Positions 16,767 through 24,942 of a stretch of DNA of 53,380 bases are shown in pieces (position 1 is the stretch's first letter; the number at the start of each line of letters is the position of its first letter). The DNA lies in the NCBI GenBank assembly GCA_947473355.1, contig CANJCQ010000020.1, positions 1 through 53,380 of the forward strand. Direction: 5' to 3'. The DNA is from Sphingomonadaceae bacterium. GTDB lineage: Bacteria; Pseudomonadota; Alphaproteobacteria; Sphingomonadales; Sphingomonadaceae. The notes below the pieces were generated by a model. The model had not been told where the DNA came from and did not search any database. It worked only from the letters and a program-made list of their open reading frames with translations. The translations under genes were made by a program, and so were the position numbers.

Positions 16767-17576
16767 TCAAGAATCGAGCGGGGTGACTTCCACCGATACC
16801 TTCATGCGCTGCCCGCCTCCGCCGATGAACACCCCGTCGAGCGGCGAAACGTCGCTGAAATCGCGGCCCATCGCGGTGAAAATATGATCGTTGCCGGCCA
16901 GCATGGCATTGGTCGGATCGAACCCGACCCAGCCGAGACCGGCGCCGCACCAGACATTGGCCCAGGCATGCGTCGCATCGGCCCCGACCAGCCTTGCCTT
17001 GCCCGGCGGCGGATTGGTGCGCAGATAGCCGCTGACATAGGCGGCAGGGATCCCGGCATGGCGCAGCGCGATGATCATGACATGGGCGAAATCCTGGCAT
17101 ACCCCCCGCTTGGCACGAAAGGCCTCGAGCGGCGGCGTGTCGGCCTTGGTCGCCTTGCTGTCGTAAGTGAATTCATCGTGCACGGCGTGCATCAGGCTTG
17201 ATGCTGCCGCGATTACGCTCGCGTCCGGAGCCAGATGGGGCGCGGCCCATGCGGCGATCTCGCGGGTCAGCCCCATGTTGCTCAGCGCATCGCGCAGCAG
17301 CCGGCCGATCAGGAATTCGAGGCTGAGATAATAGACCCGCTTGCCGCCACTGGCGTATGTCTCGCGGGTCGATTCCATCCAGCGATCAATGATCCGGTCG
17401 CGGATGGTGAGCACGGTGGCGGTGAACCAGTCATGCGGTTTGGCGGCGCGCTCGTCCTTGCCGACACGGTGGCGCAAGATGTCAATGATCAGGGCATCGG
17501 TCGCGGCAATAGATTCCGGCGTGACTGGCGCTGCAATCGGATCGGGAAGGGCCGGATCGAGAGGGGCGGTTGGCAC
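16767..17576 (-). CDS. Chimeric gene: glycogen phosphorylase N-terminus fused to a transglutaminase core
   Basis: The product is 269 residues read from a GTG with GGAG 10 nt upstream. Residues 21-106 match the first part of glycogen phosphorylase (KPHDWFTATVLTIRDRIIDRW, then GGKRVYYLSLEFLIGRLLRD). Residues from about 115 to 269 match the catalytic half of bacterial transglutaminase-like proteins: HDEFTYD, RGVCQDFAH (Cys160), DATHAW (His203), GFDPTN (Asp220), and the C-terminal GRDFSDVSPLDGV. The triad is intact, while the usual transglutaminase N-terminal domain and all the phosphorylase catalytic parts are absent. The frame is open across the joint (about 17225-17270), so an in-frame deletion between two genes is the simplest origin. 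Whether it is expressed or active is unknown. Confidence 0.85.
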   Translation of the reverse strand: MPTAPLDPALPDPIAAPVTPESIAATDALIIDILRHRVGKDERAAKPHDWFTATVLTIRDRIIDRWMESTRETYASGGKRVYYLSLEFLIGRLLRDALSNMGLTREIAAWAAPHLAPDASVIAAASSLMHAVHDEFTYDSKATKADTPPLEAFRAKRGVCQDFAHVMIIALRHAGIPAAYVSGYLRTNPPPGKARLVGADATHAWANVWCGAGLGWVGFDPTNAMLAGNDHIFTAMGRDFSDVSPLDGVFIGGGGQRMKVSVEVTPLDS

Positions 17577-17792
17577 GGTTGCAACTCCAGAATTGGCACG
17601 GGCTCGAAAGGCCGCCGCATGGCAACCCGCCGCACCGGCAGCGACATGATCCTCCACGATACCTCCGCAAGCGAAGCTACGTCATGCGATAGGGTCCCGA
17701 CAAGGTTATTGTGCATTGCGGCATAAAAATCGTCGCACATGTCCGGAGCCATGTTAGGTTGATGGTGTCCTCCCTCTGTCCCGGATATTGGC

Positions 17793-19400
17793 ATGACCGC
17801 ACCAACCAAGCCCGCAAGCCTGCCATGGTGGCGCGGCGCCGCGATTTACCAGATCTATCCGCGCAGCTTTCAGGACAGCAACGGCGACGGGGTGGGCGAT
17901 CTGGCGGGGATCACCAGCCGGCTCGATTATGTCGCCGAACTGGGTGTCGATGCGATCTGGATTTCGCCGTTCTACACCTCGCCGATGCGCGATTTCGGCT
18001 ATGACATTGCTGATTACTGCGCAGTCGATCCGATATTCGGCACTCTGGCGGACTTCGACGCGCTGATTGCCCGCGCCCATGCGCTGGGGCTGAAAGTGAT
18101 CGTCGATCAGGTCTATGCGCACAGCTCTGACCTGCATCCGTGGTTCGCCGAGAGCCGCTCCGCCCGCACGGGCCCCCGCGCCGACTGGTATGGCTGGGCC
18201 GACCCCAAGCGCGACGGCACCCCGCCCAACAACTGGCAATCGGTGTTCGGCGGCCCGGCCTGGACCTGGGATGCGCGGCGCGGGCAGTATTACATGCACA
18301 CTTTCCTCAAGGAGCAGCCGCAGCTCAATGTGCATGAACCCGCGGTGCAGGACGCGCTGCTCGGCGTCGCCAAGTTCTGGCTGGAGCGCGGGGTCGATGG
18401 CTTCCGGCTCGATGCGCTCAACCATTCGATGCACGATCCGCGCCTGCGCAACAATCCGCCAGCGCCGCAGGATGGCAAACCCCGCAGCCGCCCGTTCGAC
18501 TTCCAGATCAGGCGCCACAGCCAGTCGCAACCCGGCGTCATCCCGTTCATCGAACGCATCCGGGCACTGTGCGATGAATATGGGGCAATCCACACCGTCG
18601 CCGAAGTCGGCGGCGACAATGCACAGATCGAGATCGCAGCCTATACCCGGGGCGAGAAGCGGCTCAACAGCGCCTATGGCTTCGATTTCCTCTATGCTCC
18701 TGACCTCACCCCCACCGAAGTCGCCGAAGTGCTGGCGGACTGGGAAGGAGACGGCAAAAGGGCGGGCTGGCCAAGCTGGGCCTTCGAGAACCACGATGCA
18801 CCGCGCGCGGTTTCACGCTGGTGCGAACCGCAAGACGCCGACCGCTTCGCCCGGGTCAAAATGGCTCTGCTGCTGGCACTGCGCGGCAATGTCATAGTTT
18901 ATCAGGGCGAGGAACTGGGCCTGCGGCAGGACCATATTCCCTTCGAACAATTGCAGGACCCCGAGGCCATTGCCAACTGGCCGATGACGCTGGGCCGCGA
19001 CGGCGCCCGCACCCCGATGCCCTGGCGCTCCGCTGCGCCGCTGGGCGGGTTCACGACCGGCCAGCCGTGGCTGCCGCTGAGCGAGCAGAACCTTGCGCTT
19101 TCAGTCGCAGCCCAGCAGGCCGATCGCACGTCGCTGCTGCACGAAACGCAGCGCCTGCTCGCCCTGCGCCGCAGCAACATGGCCTTGCGCACCGGTTGGA
19201 TCGAGAACGTGATCGCCAAGGGATCGCTGCTCATGTTCGACCGGGTGGCGGCAGGCCAGCACTTGCGCTGCCTGTTCAATTTATCGCCGAAAGCGTTGAA
19301 ACCGCCACCAGTACCGGCGCATGCCGCGATTCTGGCCTCGATAGGCGGTGCTACGCCCACCACCCTGCCGGGCTACTCCGCAATTTATCTGACACTTTGA
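17793..19400 (+). CDS. GH13 alpha-glucosidase
   Basis: The product is 535 residues, a cytosolic alpha-amylase-family enzyme acting on short alpha-glucans (oligo-1,6-glucosidase or alpha-glucosidase type). The TIM-barrel motifs are present: DQVYAHSS (region I), GFRLDALNH with nucleophile Asp207 (region II), TVAEVGGDN with acid/base Glu271 (region III), and FENHDAPR with His334-Asp335 (region IV). QIYPRSFQDSNGDGVGDL is the usual oligoglucosidase N-terminus. No signal peptide is seen. It is divergent from the chimeric phosphorylase fragment, which suggests that this is what remains of a larger glycogen or maltodextrin locus. Confidence 0.92.
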   Translation: MTAPTKPASLPWWRGAAIYQIYPRSFQDSNGDGVGDLAGITSRLDYVAELGVDAIWISPFYTSPMRDFGYDIADYCAVDPIFGTLADFDALIARAHALGLKVIVDQVYAHSSDLHPWFAESRSARTGPRADWYGWADPKRDGTPPNNWQSVFGGPAWTWDARRGQYYMHTFLKEQPQLNVHEPAVQDALLGVAKFWLERGVDGFRLDALNHSMHDPRLRNNPPAPQDGKPRSRPFDFQIRRHSQSQPGVIPFIERIRALCDEYGAIHTVAEVGGDNAQIEIAAYTRGEKRLNSAYGFDFLYAPDLTPTEVAEVLADWEGDGKRAGWPSWAFENHDAPRAVSRWCEPQDADRFARVKMALLLALRGNVIVYQGEELGLRQDHIPFEQLQDPEAIANWPMTLGRDGARTPMPWRSAAPLGGFTTGQPWLPLSEQNLALSVAAQQADRTSLLHETQRLLALRRSNMALRTGWIENVIAKGSLLMFDRVAAGQHLRCLFNLSPKALKPPPVPAHAAILASIGGATPTTLPGYSAIYLTL

Positions 19401-19478
19401 CAATTCCGCCGGAGGCAGCGAAGATCACGGCACTGAACAGGCAAGCGCGAACAAGCGCTGCGAGAGAGGAACCGGACC

Positions 19479-20333
19479 ATGCCCATGATCGACGTCAACG
19501 GAATCGGGATCGCCTACGAAGTGATCGGCAATGGCAGCAAGAATGCCATCATCACCCCGGGCGGGCGTTTCCCCAAGGAAACTCCGGGGGTGCGCGATCT
19601 GGCTGAGGCGCTGGCCAAGTACGATTACCGGACAGTGATCTGGGACCGGCCGAACTGCGGCGAATCCGATGTCTGCTTCGAAGGCGAAACCGAATCGGTG
19701 CTCAACGCTGACACATTGGTCGGCCTGCTCCGCAAGCTCGACATGGCGCCCGCGCTGGTGATCGGCGGATCGGCCGGATCGCGGGTCTCGATGATCGCGA
19801 CGCATCGTCATCCCGAGGCCGTGCGCAAGCTGGCGGTGGTGTGGGTCACCGGCGATGCGATCGGCCTGGCCGGGCTGGTCGGGGTCTATTGCGGCGGGCT
19901 CTATGTGGCCGCCAAGAGCGGCGGCATGGCGGCGGTCGCCGAAGATCCGGGCCTCGCCGAACCGGTTGCCCGCAATCCCGGCAACCGCGACCGCATTCTC
20001 GGGCAGGACTTGGACAAATTCTGCGATACCATGCAGCGTTGGGGACGCTCTTTCTTCCCCGAGGGCGGCTCGCCGGTGCCGGGGCTGCTGCCAGCGGACT
20101 TCCAGCAGATGAAGCTGCCGGTGCTGGTCTTCCGCTCCGGCCTCTCCGATCCGCATCATCCGCGTTATACCACCGAGCAGGTCCACGCGCTGATCCCCGG
20201 CTCGCAAATGGTCGAACCGCCATGGGGTGATCGCGAATGGCTGGACCGCATGGCAGACCCTGCTGGCGGCTTGTTCCGCAGCTATGCTATGCTCGCCCCG
20301 CAGATCGCGGAATTCGATTCCGCGCCGGACTGA
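19479..20333 (+). CDS. Alpha/beta-fold hydrolase
   Basis: The product is 284 residues. WDRPNCGESD is the usual strand-turn after the cap start, and the nucleophile elbow GGSAGS has Ser98. Asp and His partners are expected in LVFRSGLSDPHHP and near the C-terminus. The N-terminal IGIAYEVIGNG replaces the usual HG oxyanion segment with TPGGRFP. The substrate is unknown; esterase, epoxide hydrolase and C-C hydrolase are all possible. The start at 19479 follows GAGAGAGGAACCGG. It ends in a small gap before the convergent DUF1223 gene. Confidence 0.85.
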   Translation: MPMIDVNGIGIAYEVIGNGSKNAIITPGGRFPKETPGVRDLAEALAKYDYRTVIWDRPNCGESDVCFEGETESVLNADTLVGLLRKLDMAPALVIGGSAGSRVSMIATHRHPEAVRKLAVVWVTGDAIGLAGLVGVYCGGLYVAAKSGGMAAVAEDPGLAEPVARNPGNRDRILGQDLDKFCDTMQRWGRSFFPEGGSPVPGLLPADFQQMKLPVLVFRSGLSDPHHPRYTTEQVHALIPGSQMVEPPWGDREWLDRMADPAGGLFRSYAMLAPQIAEFDSAPD

Positions 20334-20374
20334 CTGTCGTCCCCGCCAGGACTACAGCACTTCCGGCTAGCCGG

Positions 20375-21115
20375 TTACGAGAGCCTGCGCGCCGAGACTA
20401 TCGGACCGCCAGGGCCGCGCTGGACAAGAACAGCACTCGCGGGGCCCGCTTCATGCGCTGCGGGGAGCTGGAAGGACCCCGCCGATCCTCTCCAGTCGCC
20501 GAGTTTCACCAGTTCGCGCACGATATTGCGATGGGGCAAGGTGCGGCCACCGTTCTCGCCGGCACGGATCGGAACTTCGCGGGTACGCGGATCGTATCTG
20601 ACCAGCCAGACTGCCCCCGGGGCGCCAGCCGCGGCCCCCTCGACCCGGACGCTTGACGCGTTCGCCGTAATTGCCGGGCCGCCGCTTGCAGAACCTGCGC
20701 GGACGATTGCTGCATCCAGCGCCCCGCGATTGCTGCCGACCACCGCATAGGTGCCATTCACGATAAATTCGGGCGTAGCGACCTCGCCTCGCCCGTTGCT
20801 GGCATAGTCCTGCTGCCGCGCAGTGAAGTGCGGGGAGCCGAAAGTATCCTTCCAGCCGAGCCGGTCCCAATAGGTGACGGCAAATGACAGGGCCAGAACG
20901 TCGCTGCGATCGGCGATGGAATTAAGCGCTGCATTGGCCGGCGGGCAGGAGGAGCAACCCTGGCTCTGGTAAAGCTCGACAACAACCGGATGAAGCGTGG
21001 AGGCTGCGGCGGCAGCTGCCCGGGGCACATTGGCCTCTGAAGATCCGCAACCGGCCAGCGCAGTGAGCCCGCAGGCGGCAAGCAGGAACTGAGCAATCTT
21101 TGAACGGTGAGGCAT
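20375..21115 (-). CDS. DUF1223 lipoprotein, thioredoxin-like fold
   Basis: The product is 246 residues. The signal peptide ends in the lipobox LAGC, so it is probably a lipoprotein. VVELYQSQGCSSCPPANAAL carries a CxxC motif in a thioredoxin-like context, and WDRLGWKDTFGSPHFTARQQDYA is the DUF1223 hallmark. The family is found in the periplasm of proteobacteria; a redox role is inferred from the CxxC and is not shown. An upstream in-frame ATG would add 20 unlikely residues. The stop codon abuts the palindrome CCGGCTAGCCGG at 20363-20374. Confidence 0.85.
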   Translation of the reverse strand: MPHRSKIAQFLLAACGLTALAGCGSSEANVPRAAAAAASTLHPVVVELYQSQGCSSCPPANAALNSIADRSDVLALSFAVTYWDRLGWKDTFGSPHFTARQQDYASNGRGEVATPEFIVNGTYAVVGSNRGALDAAIVRAGSASGGPAITANASSVRVEGAAAGAPGAVWLVRYDPRTREVPIRAGENGGRTLPHRNIVRELVKLGDWRGSAGSFQLPAAHEAGPASAVLVQRGPGGPIVSARRLS

Positions 21116-21217
21116 GGTCGGTCTCTCTGGATGGCCGACCCGGTCGGTCAGCGGATACCCATAGGTTCGCGCCAACCTCTGATTTGGTTACTGCCTGCAA
21201 TCCTGTCCGGTCGGCGA

Positions 21218-22096
21218 TCAGTAACCGGAATTAGGCTGGATCTGCTGGCCCCCGCTCATGCCCCGGTCGTTCGTCCCGCGATCCTGTCCGCTCCCGCCAG
21301 GTAGCGGGAAGCCGATCCGGATCTGCACCCGCGCCCCCGCCCGCCGCACTGCGACCGAAGGAATGACCAGCGCCGAGATCCGCGCGAGGCCCGCCAGCGA
21401 GATCGTGAAAGGGGCGCTTGGCGCCGCCCCGGCTGCGGGCACATAGGTCGCCTGCAGTGGTCGATCGAGCTCCACGGTCTGGCCCGAGGCAGTCACCGAT
21501 ATGGCCCCGACACTGGTGTTGCCCTGGGTCAAGGGACCCGGCCCGCGCAGCACGATCAGCGAGGCCGTCTCCGCATCGCCCTTGCTGCCGCGAGCGATGC
21601 CGCGCTCCTGCCTGGCAATCTCGATGGCATCCTTACCGATCACGCCTTCGACAATTGTTCCCCGGATGCCGATCGAGGCAACCGGCGTCTGGATCGAGCT
21701 TGCCCCGCGCCGGTCGGGCTGGCCTGACATGAAGCGGAAGGCACCCTTGGCCACGGTCGCCGAAAACGAACGGCCTGCGGAGGGATCATAGACATAGCGG
21801 TCAATCGTCAACCGGGCATTGGCGCCGACCGTGAACACCGATTTATCAAGCAACAGCAACTGCAACTGGCTGCGCTGGCCGGTCTGCACCTGATCGGCCA
21901 GCGCCACCCGTTCGCGCAAGGCGGCGCGATGCGGCTGCGGCGCGGCGGCGGGCTTGATGCGGACATCGTTGAGCACTGCTGCGGCGATGCCGACCACCTG
22001 CGGCCCGCCCGCCGCCGTGGCCACTCCGCCCAGCGCCAGGGCCAGCGCCGCTGCGAGGCCGGCGAGCTTGCTGCGGGATGAAACAGGCCCGGTCAT
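21218..22096 (-). CDS. FecR-domain secreted protein
   Basis: The product is 292 residues with an N-terminal signal or anchor (LAGLAAALALALGGVATAAGG). A FecR domain follows: RVALADQVQTGQRSQLQLLLLDKSVFTVG, then ARLTIDRYVYD and a TPVASIGIRGTIVEG core. FecR domains occur in anti-sigma regulators, but also in stand-alone periplasmic proteins such as this, for which no sigma factor is nearby. Its start overlaps the stop of the upstream TPR-like gene by 4 nt (ATGA), showing translational coupling. The C-terminus is Gly/Gln rich and of low complexity. Confidence 0.87.
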   Translation of the reverse strand: MTGPVSSRSKLAGLAAALALALGGVATAAGGPQVVGIAAAVLNDVRIKPAAAPQPHRAALRERVALADQVQTGQRSQLQLLLLDKSVFTVGANARLTIDRYVYDPSAGRSFSATVAKGAFRFMSGQPDRRGASSIQTPVASIGIRGTIVEGVIGKDAIEIARQERGIARGSKGDAETASLIVLRGPGPLTQGNTSVGAISVTASGQTVELDRPLQATYVPAAGAAPSAPFTISLAGLARISALVIPSVAVRRAGARVQIRIGFPLPGGSGQDRGTNDRGMSGGQQIQPNSGY

Positions 22097-22620
22097 AGCC
22101 CTGGCCTCCTTCGGCGATTGTCGTTTCGTATCGCGTCCTTATCCGCCTGGCCGGGATCGTCATCGGTTGCGGCGGCGGGGCCCGATGCGCTGCCAGTCAC
22201 GGCGGGCGGGGCAGCGGCGACAGCGTCCTGACACGGCGCATTGGCATCCTTCCACGCCTGCCCCCTGAAATCGCGCTTGCGCAGGCCCGCGAACTCGCTC
22301 GATGCCCCGGTGCGATCATCGAGCCGGCACAGCAGGCTGGCATGCAGCAATTGCGCCTCATCCGAATCGGGATGATTGATCAGCAAGCGTTCCAGAGTGG
22401 CCATGGCCCCCGTCAGATCGCCAAGCGAAGTCTGATCACGGGCCAGGGCAAGGCCGGTTTTGGTATCGTCAGAAGCACGAGAAAGCGGGTCGAGATCGCT
22501 TGCTTCGTCGCTTTGCGCACCATTCGGCACCTCGGCGCGGACTGGCGACGGCAGCATGGCCAGGCTGGCGAGGCACAGGGCCATGGCAATCGGCGCAAAA
22601 TGCAAGGCCCGGATAGTCAT
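22093..22620 (-). CDS. Secreted tetratricopeptide-like protein
   Basis: The product is 175 residues with a signal peptide (about residues 1-28, ending at SPVRAEV). LALARDQTSLGDLTGAMATLERLLINHPDSDEAQLLHASLLCRL forms roughly one and a half TPR-like repeats. The C-terminus is Ala/Pro rich and ends in RNDNRRRRPGL. It is coupled by 4 nt to the FecR gene and probably works with it at the cell envelope. The start at 22620 was chosen for the signal peptide and a GGAGA upstream. In related bacteria such pairs often precede an adenylate cyclase or CHASE2 gene, which is not present. Confidence 0.8.
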   Translation of the reverse strand: MTIRALHFAPIAMALCLASLAMLPSPVRAEVPNGAQSDEASDLDPLSRASDDTKTGLALARDQTSLGDLTGAMATLERLLINHPDSDEAQLLHASLLCRLDDRTGASSEFAGLRKRDFRGQAWKDANAPCQDAVAAAPPAVTGSASGPAAATDDDPGQADKDAIRNDNRRRRPGL

Positions 22621-23067
22621 CGGCGTGTCTCCATCCCTGAGTTGAAAGGCTGCCCGCATCGGGCGGAAAGGTCAACAATTTGCGGCGCGGCGGGGATCAG
22701 ACCACGAGCCGGGGACAGGACCTTCCGCGTCTCCTTGCGGGCAGTCCAACGGCGAATTCACAATATGGAACCTTACGAAGTTTAGGCCAAGGCGCTGCCC
22801 CTTAATGTTTCAGCGAAAGTTCCCCGGCCCAGATGCAGCAAAACCCGCGCCCTGGCGGGGCACGGGTTCGGTGAGCGGTTTGACCAGATCAAAGAGCGGG
22901 GGGCCGGTGAGGGCCCTTGTGGCGCCGGTTTGGCATGGATGGGGGGATGTAGGAAAGGGGGGGTGGGGGTGTTTCGTGTTAAAGCGTAACTCCCGTTGGA
23001 AAACTCATCGCTCGCACTTGACCGGAACAGTATGAGAACATAATCTCCTTCCATCGGGGAGCTACGC
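22621..23067. other. Gene-free, G-rich junction before the restriction-modification genes
   Basis: About 450 bp without a supported gene. It contains a strong hairpin with arms AACCCG/CGGGTT at about 22846-22871, which on the minus strand is followed by TTTTG and so looks like an orphan terminator. It also contains a run of G tracts at 22941-22969 able in principle to fold as a G-quadruplex. The composition changes here from neighbours to the lower-GC restriction genes, so this is a likely boundary of transferred DNA. A minus-strand frame of 130 codons is not credible. Confidence 0.6.
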
Positions 23068-24024
23068 ATGAACTCAATCGAATTTTGCGCGGGGGCGGGC
23101 GGACAGGCGCTTGGCCTGGAGCAGGCAGGGTTTCGCCATTCTGCGCTCATTGAGATCGAGCCGGAATATGCCAAGACCTTAAGACTGAACCGGCCATCGT
23201 GGGAGGTTCATTCTGCGGACATGAATCATTTCGATGGTCGCCCCTACAAAGGTATGGACCTGCTTGCTGGCGGCCTTCCGTGTCCGCCGTTTTCCATTGC
23301 TGGCAAGCAGTTGGGCGAACTGGACGAACGGAACCTTTTCCCGGCTGCGATCAGGCTGATCGATGAAATTCGGCCCAAAGCCGTGATGATTGAAAATGTG
23401 CGAGGTTTTCTTTCGGCCGTCTTCGAGGATTACCGGCTGCATCTGAAGGAGCAGTTGCGCAAGTTGGGCTATATCGCCAACTGGCGATTGCTGAATGCCT
23501 CGGACTTCGGCGTCCCCCAGCTTCGCCCGCGCGTGGTCATCGTCGCTGTACGCAGCGACTTAGTCGACGCTTTCGATTGGCCAGATGTAATGCCTCACAA
23601 CCCGCCGACAGTTGGCGCGACGCTCAAGGAATTGATGGCGGCGAATGGCTGGGCGGGCGCAGAGCGTTGGGCGAGCCAAGCGAATGATATCGCACCCACT
23701 ATTGTTGGCGGATCAAAGAAGCATGGTGGCCCGGACCTTGGTCCGACACGCGCACGCAAGGCGTGGGCGTCAATGGGCGTGGAAGGCCGGAGCCTCGCCG
23801 AAGCAGCGCCTGAACCTGACTTCTGCGGAATGCCTCGCTTGACCGTGCGGATGGTGGCGCGCTTGCAAGGCTTTCCGGATGACTGGCAATTCTATGGTCG
23901 CAAAACAATTGCATATCGGCAAGTTGGCAATGCCTTCCCACCGCCGGTAGCGAAGGCTGTGGCGCAGAATTTGAAAATCGCCTTATCCGTGCAGAAATTC
24001 TTCCCAGTCCGGGCTGTTGCGTGA
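23068..24024 (+). CDS. DNA (cytosine-5) methyltransferase of a NaeI-type system
   Basis: The product is 318 residues, a compact m5C methylase. Motif I is CAGAGGQALGLEQAGF (AdoMet binding), motif IV is GGLPCPPFS with the catalytic Cys72, motif VI is MIENVRG with Glu109-Asn110-Val111, motif VIII is QLRPRV, motif IX is RLQGFP, and motif X is YRQVGNAFPPPVAKAV. GGGGAG lies 8 nt before the ATG. Its stop overlaps the start of the restriction enzyme gene (GTGA), so the two are coupled, methylase first. It should protect the site cut by the neighbour. GC content is visibly lower than around it, suggesting transfer. Confidence 0.94.
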   Translation: MNSIEFCAGAGGQALGLEQAGFRHSALIEIEPEYAKTLRLNRPSWEVHSADMNHFDGRPYKGMDLLAGGLPCPPFSIAGKQLGELDERNLFPAAIRLIDEIRPKAVMIENVRGFLSAVFEDYRLHLKEQLRKLGYIANWRLLNASDFGVPQLRPRVVIVAVRSDLVDAFDWPDVMPHNPPTVGATLKELMAANGWAGAERWASQANDIAPTIVGGSKKHGGPDLGPTRARKAWASMGVEGRSLAEAAPEPDFCGMPRLTVRMVARLQGFPDDWQFYGRKTIAYRQVGNAFPPPVAKAVAQNLKIALSVQKFFPVRAVA

Positions 24025-24887
24025 ACTTGATAGCAACGAATGGCTACCGGCCCCTCCTGGAAGCCCATGACGATTATGTGGAACTGGCCGCGCTTGAATT
24101 GGATTTGATGAACGCAGTCGGCGGGCATGAACGTTTCGAAGAGAAGCTGCGCTCGTTCTTCCGTTCTGCAATCGACGAAGTGATCGACACGGCTCGGACG
24201 GGACGTCACTTTTTCAAACAGCTGGAGAAGACTGAAAAAACTTATCTCGGAACGAAGTTCGAAATCCTGCTCCGTGATTGGCTGCAAGTCCCGCGGGGAG
24301 TTCGTCTGGATCTTAAAATTGGTGAACGAGAAGTCGATGTGAAATCGACAACCGGTGGCGGTTCGGGCTGGATGATCCCGCCGGAAGCCATCGACCAGTT
24401 TTGTGTCCTGCTTCGGGTCAACGAGGCATCGGCCAAATGTGCATTTGGCCTTGTTCGGGCAAGACAGGAATATTTGCGCGGCAGCCAAAACCGAGATGCC
24501 AAGACATCATTTTCGGCTGCTGGCACCGCCAATATCTGGTGGCTGGTTTCGGACTTCAATTATACGCCAAATTTTTGGACGCGCATCAATGAACCATTGC
24601 AACGACAGATCATGACTGCAGGCAAGGGTAAGAAGCGACTCGCAGTGCTGTTCGAGAATTGCCTAGGCATGCCGGTTTCCCGGGTCCAGGTTGCAGCGAT
24701 AGCTTCGCAAGACGATTTCATGAAACGCATCCGGCGCAATGGTGGCGCCCGCGACCTGCTAGCGCCAAAAGGGATTGCGATCCTCTATTCGGAAACTGAT
24801 CGGGATTTGATGATCCGATTGGGGCTGAAATTCGGTTATCGGGAATTCATTTCCTGCAAACCGGCAAATTCTGAACAGCAATCGTAG
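24021..24887 (+). CDS. NaeI-family type II restriction endonuclease
   Basis: The product is 288 residues and starts at GTG within the methylase stop. It shares with NaeI, from memory, QLEKTEKTYLGT (NaeI QLHKTEKTHMGT), GWMIPPEAI (AWMLPPESI) and QDDFMKRIRRNGGARDLLAPKGI. The NaeI catalytic residues Glu70, Asp86, Asp95 and Lys97 have counterparts Glu81, Asp97, Asp106 and Lys108 with the same spacing. NaeI cuts GCC^GGC only when a second site is bound, through a Topo and an Endo domain. The residue matching NaeI Leu43, whose change to Lys gives topoisomerase activity, is Val54 here. The recognition site is inferred, not shown. Confidence 0.88.
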   Translation: MNLIATNGYRPLLEAHDDYVELAALELDLMNAVGGHERFEEKLRSFFRSAIDEVIDTARTGRHFFKQLEKTEKTYLGTKFEILLRDWLQVPRGVRLDLKIGEREVDVKSTTGGGSGWMIPPEAIDQFCVLLRVNEASAKCAFGLVRARQEYLRGSQNRDAKTSFSAAGTANIWWLVSDFNYTPNFWTRINEPLQRQIMTAGKGKKRLAVLFENCLGMPVSRVQVAAIASQDDFMKRIRRNGGARDLLAPKGIAILYSETDRDLMIRLGLKFGYREFISCKPANSEQQS

Positions 24888-24942
24888 CTGCGCGCGGCAG
24901 GACATATCGACTAGCCTGCACCCGAATAAAATTGCACAGCTG

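Noticed and set aside
22782..23174. Minus-strand frame of 130 codons before the methylase
   Set aside because: Composition is low complexity (Pro/Arg/Ser rich), it overlaps the methylase start, and it has no signals or family likeness.
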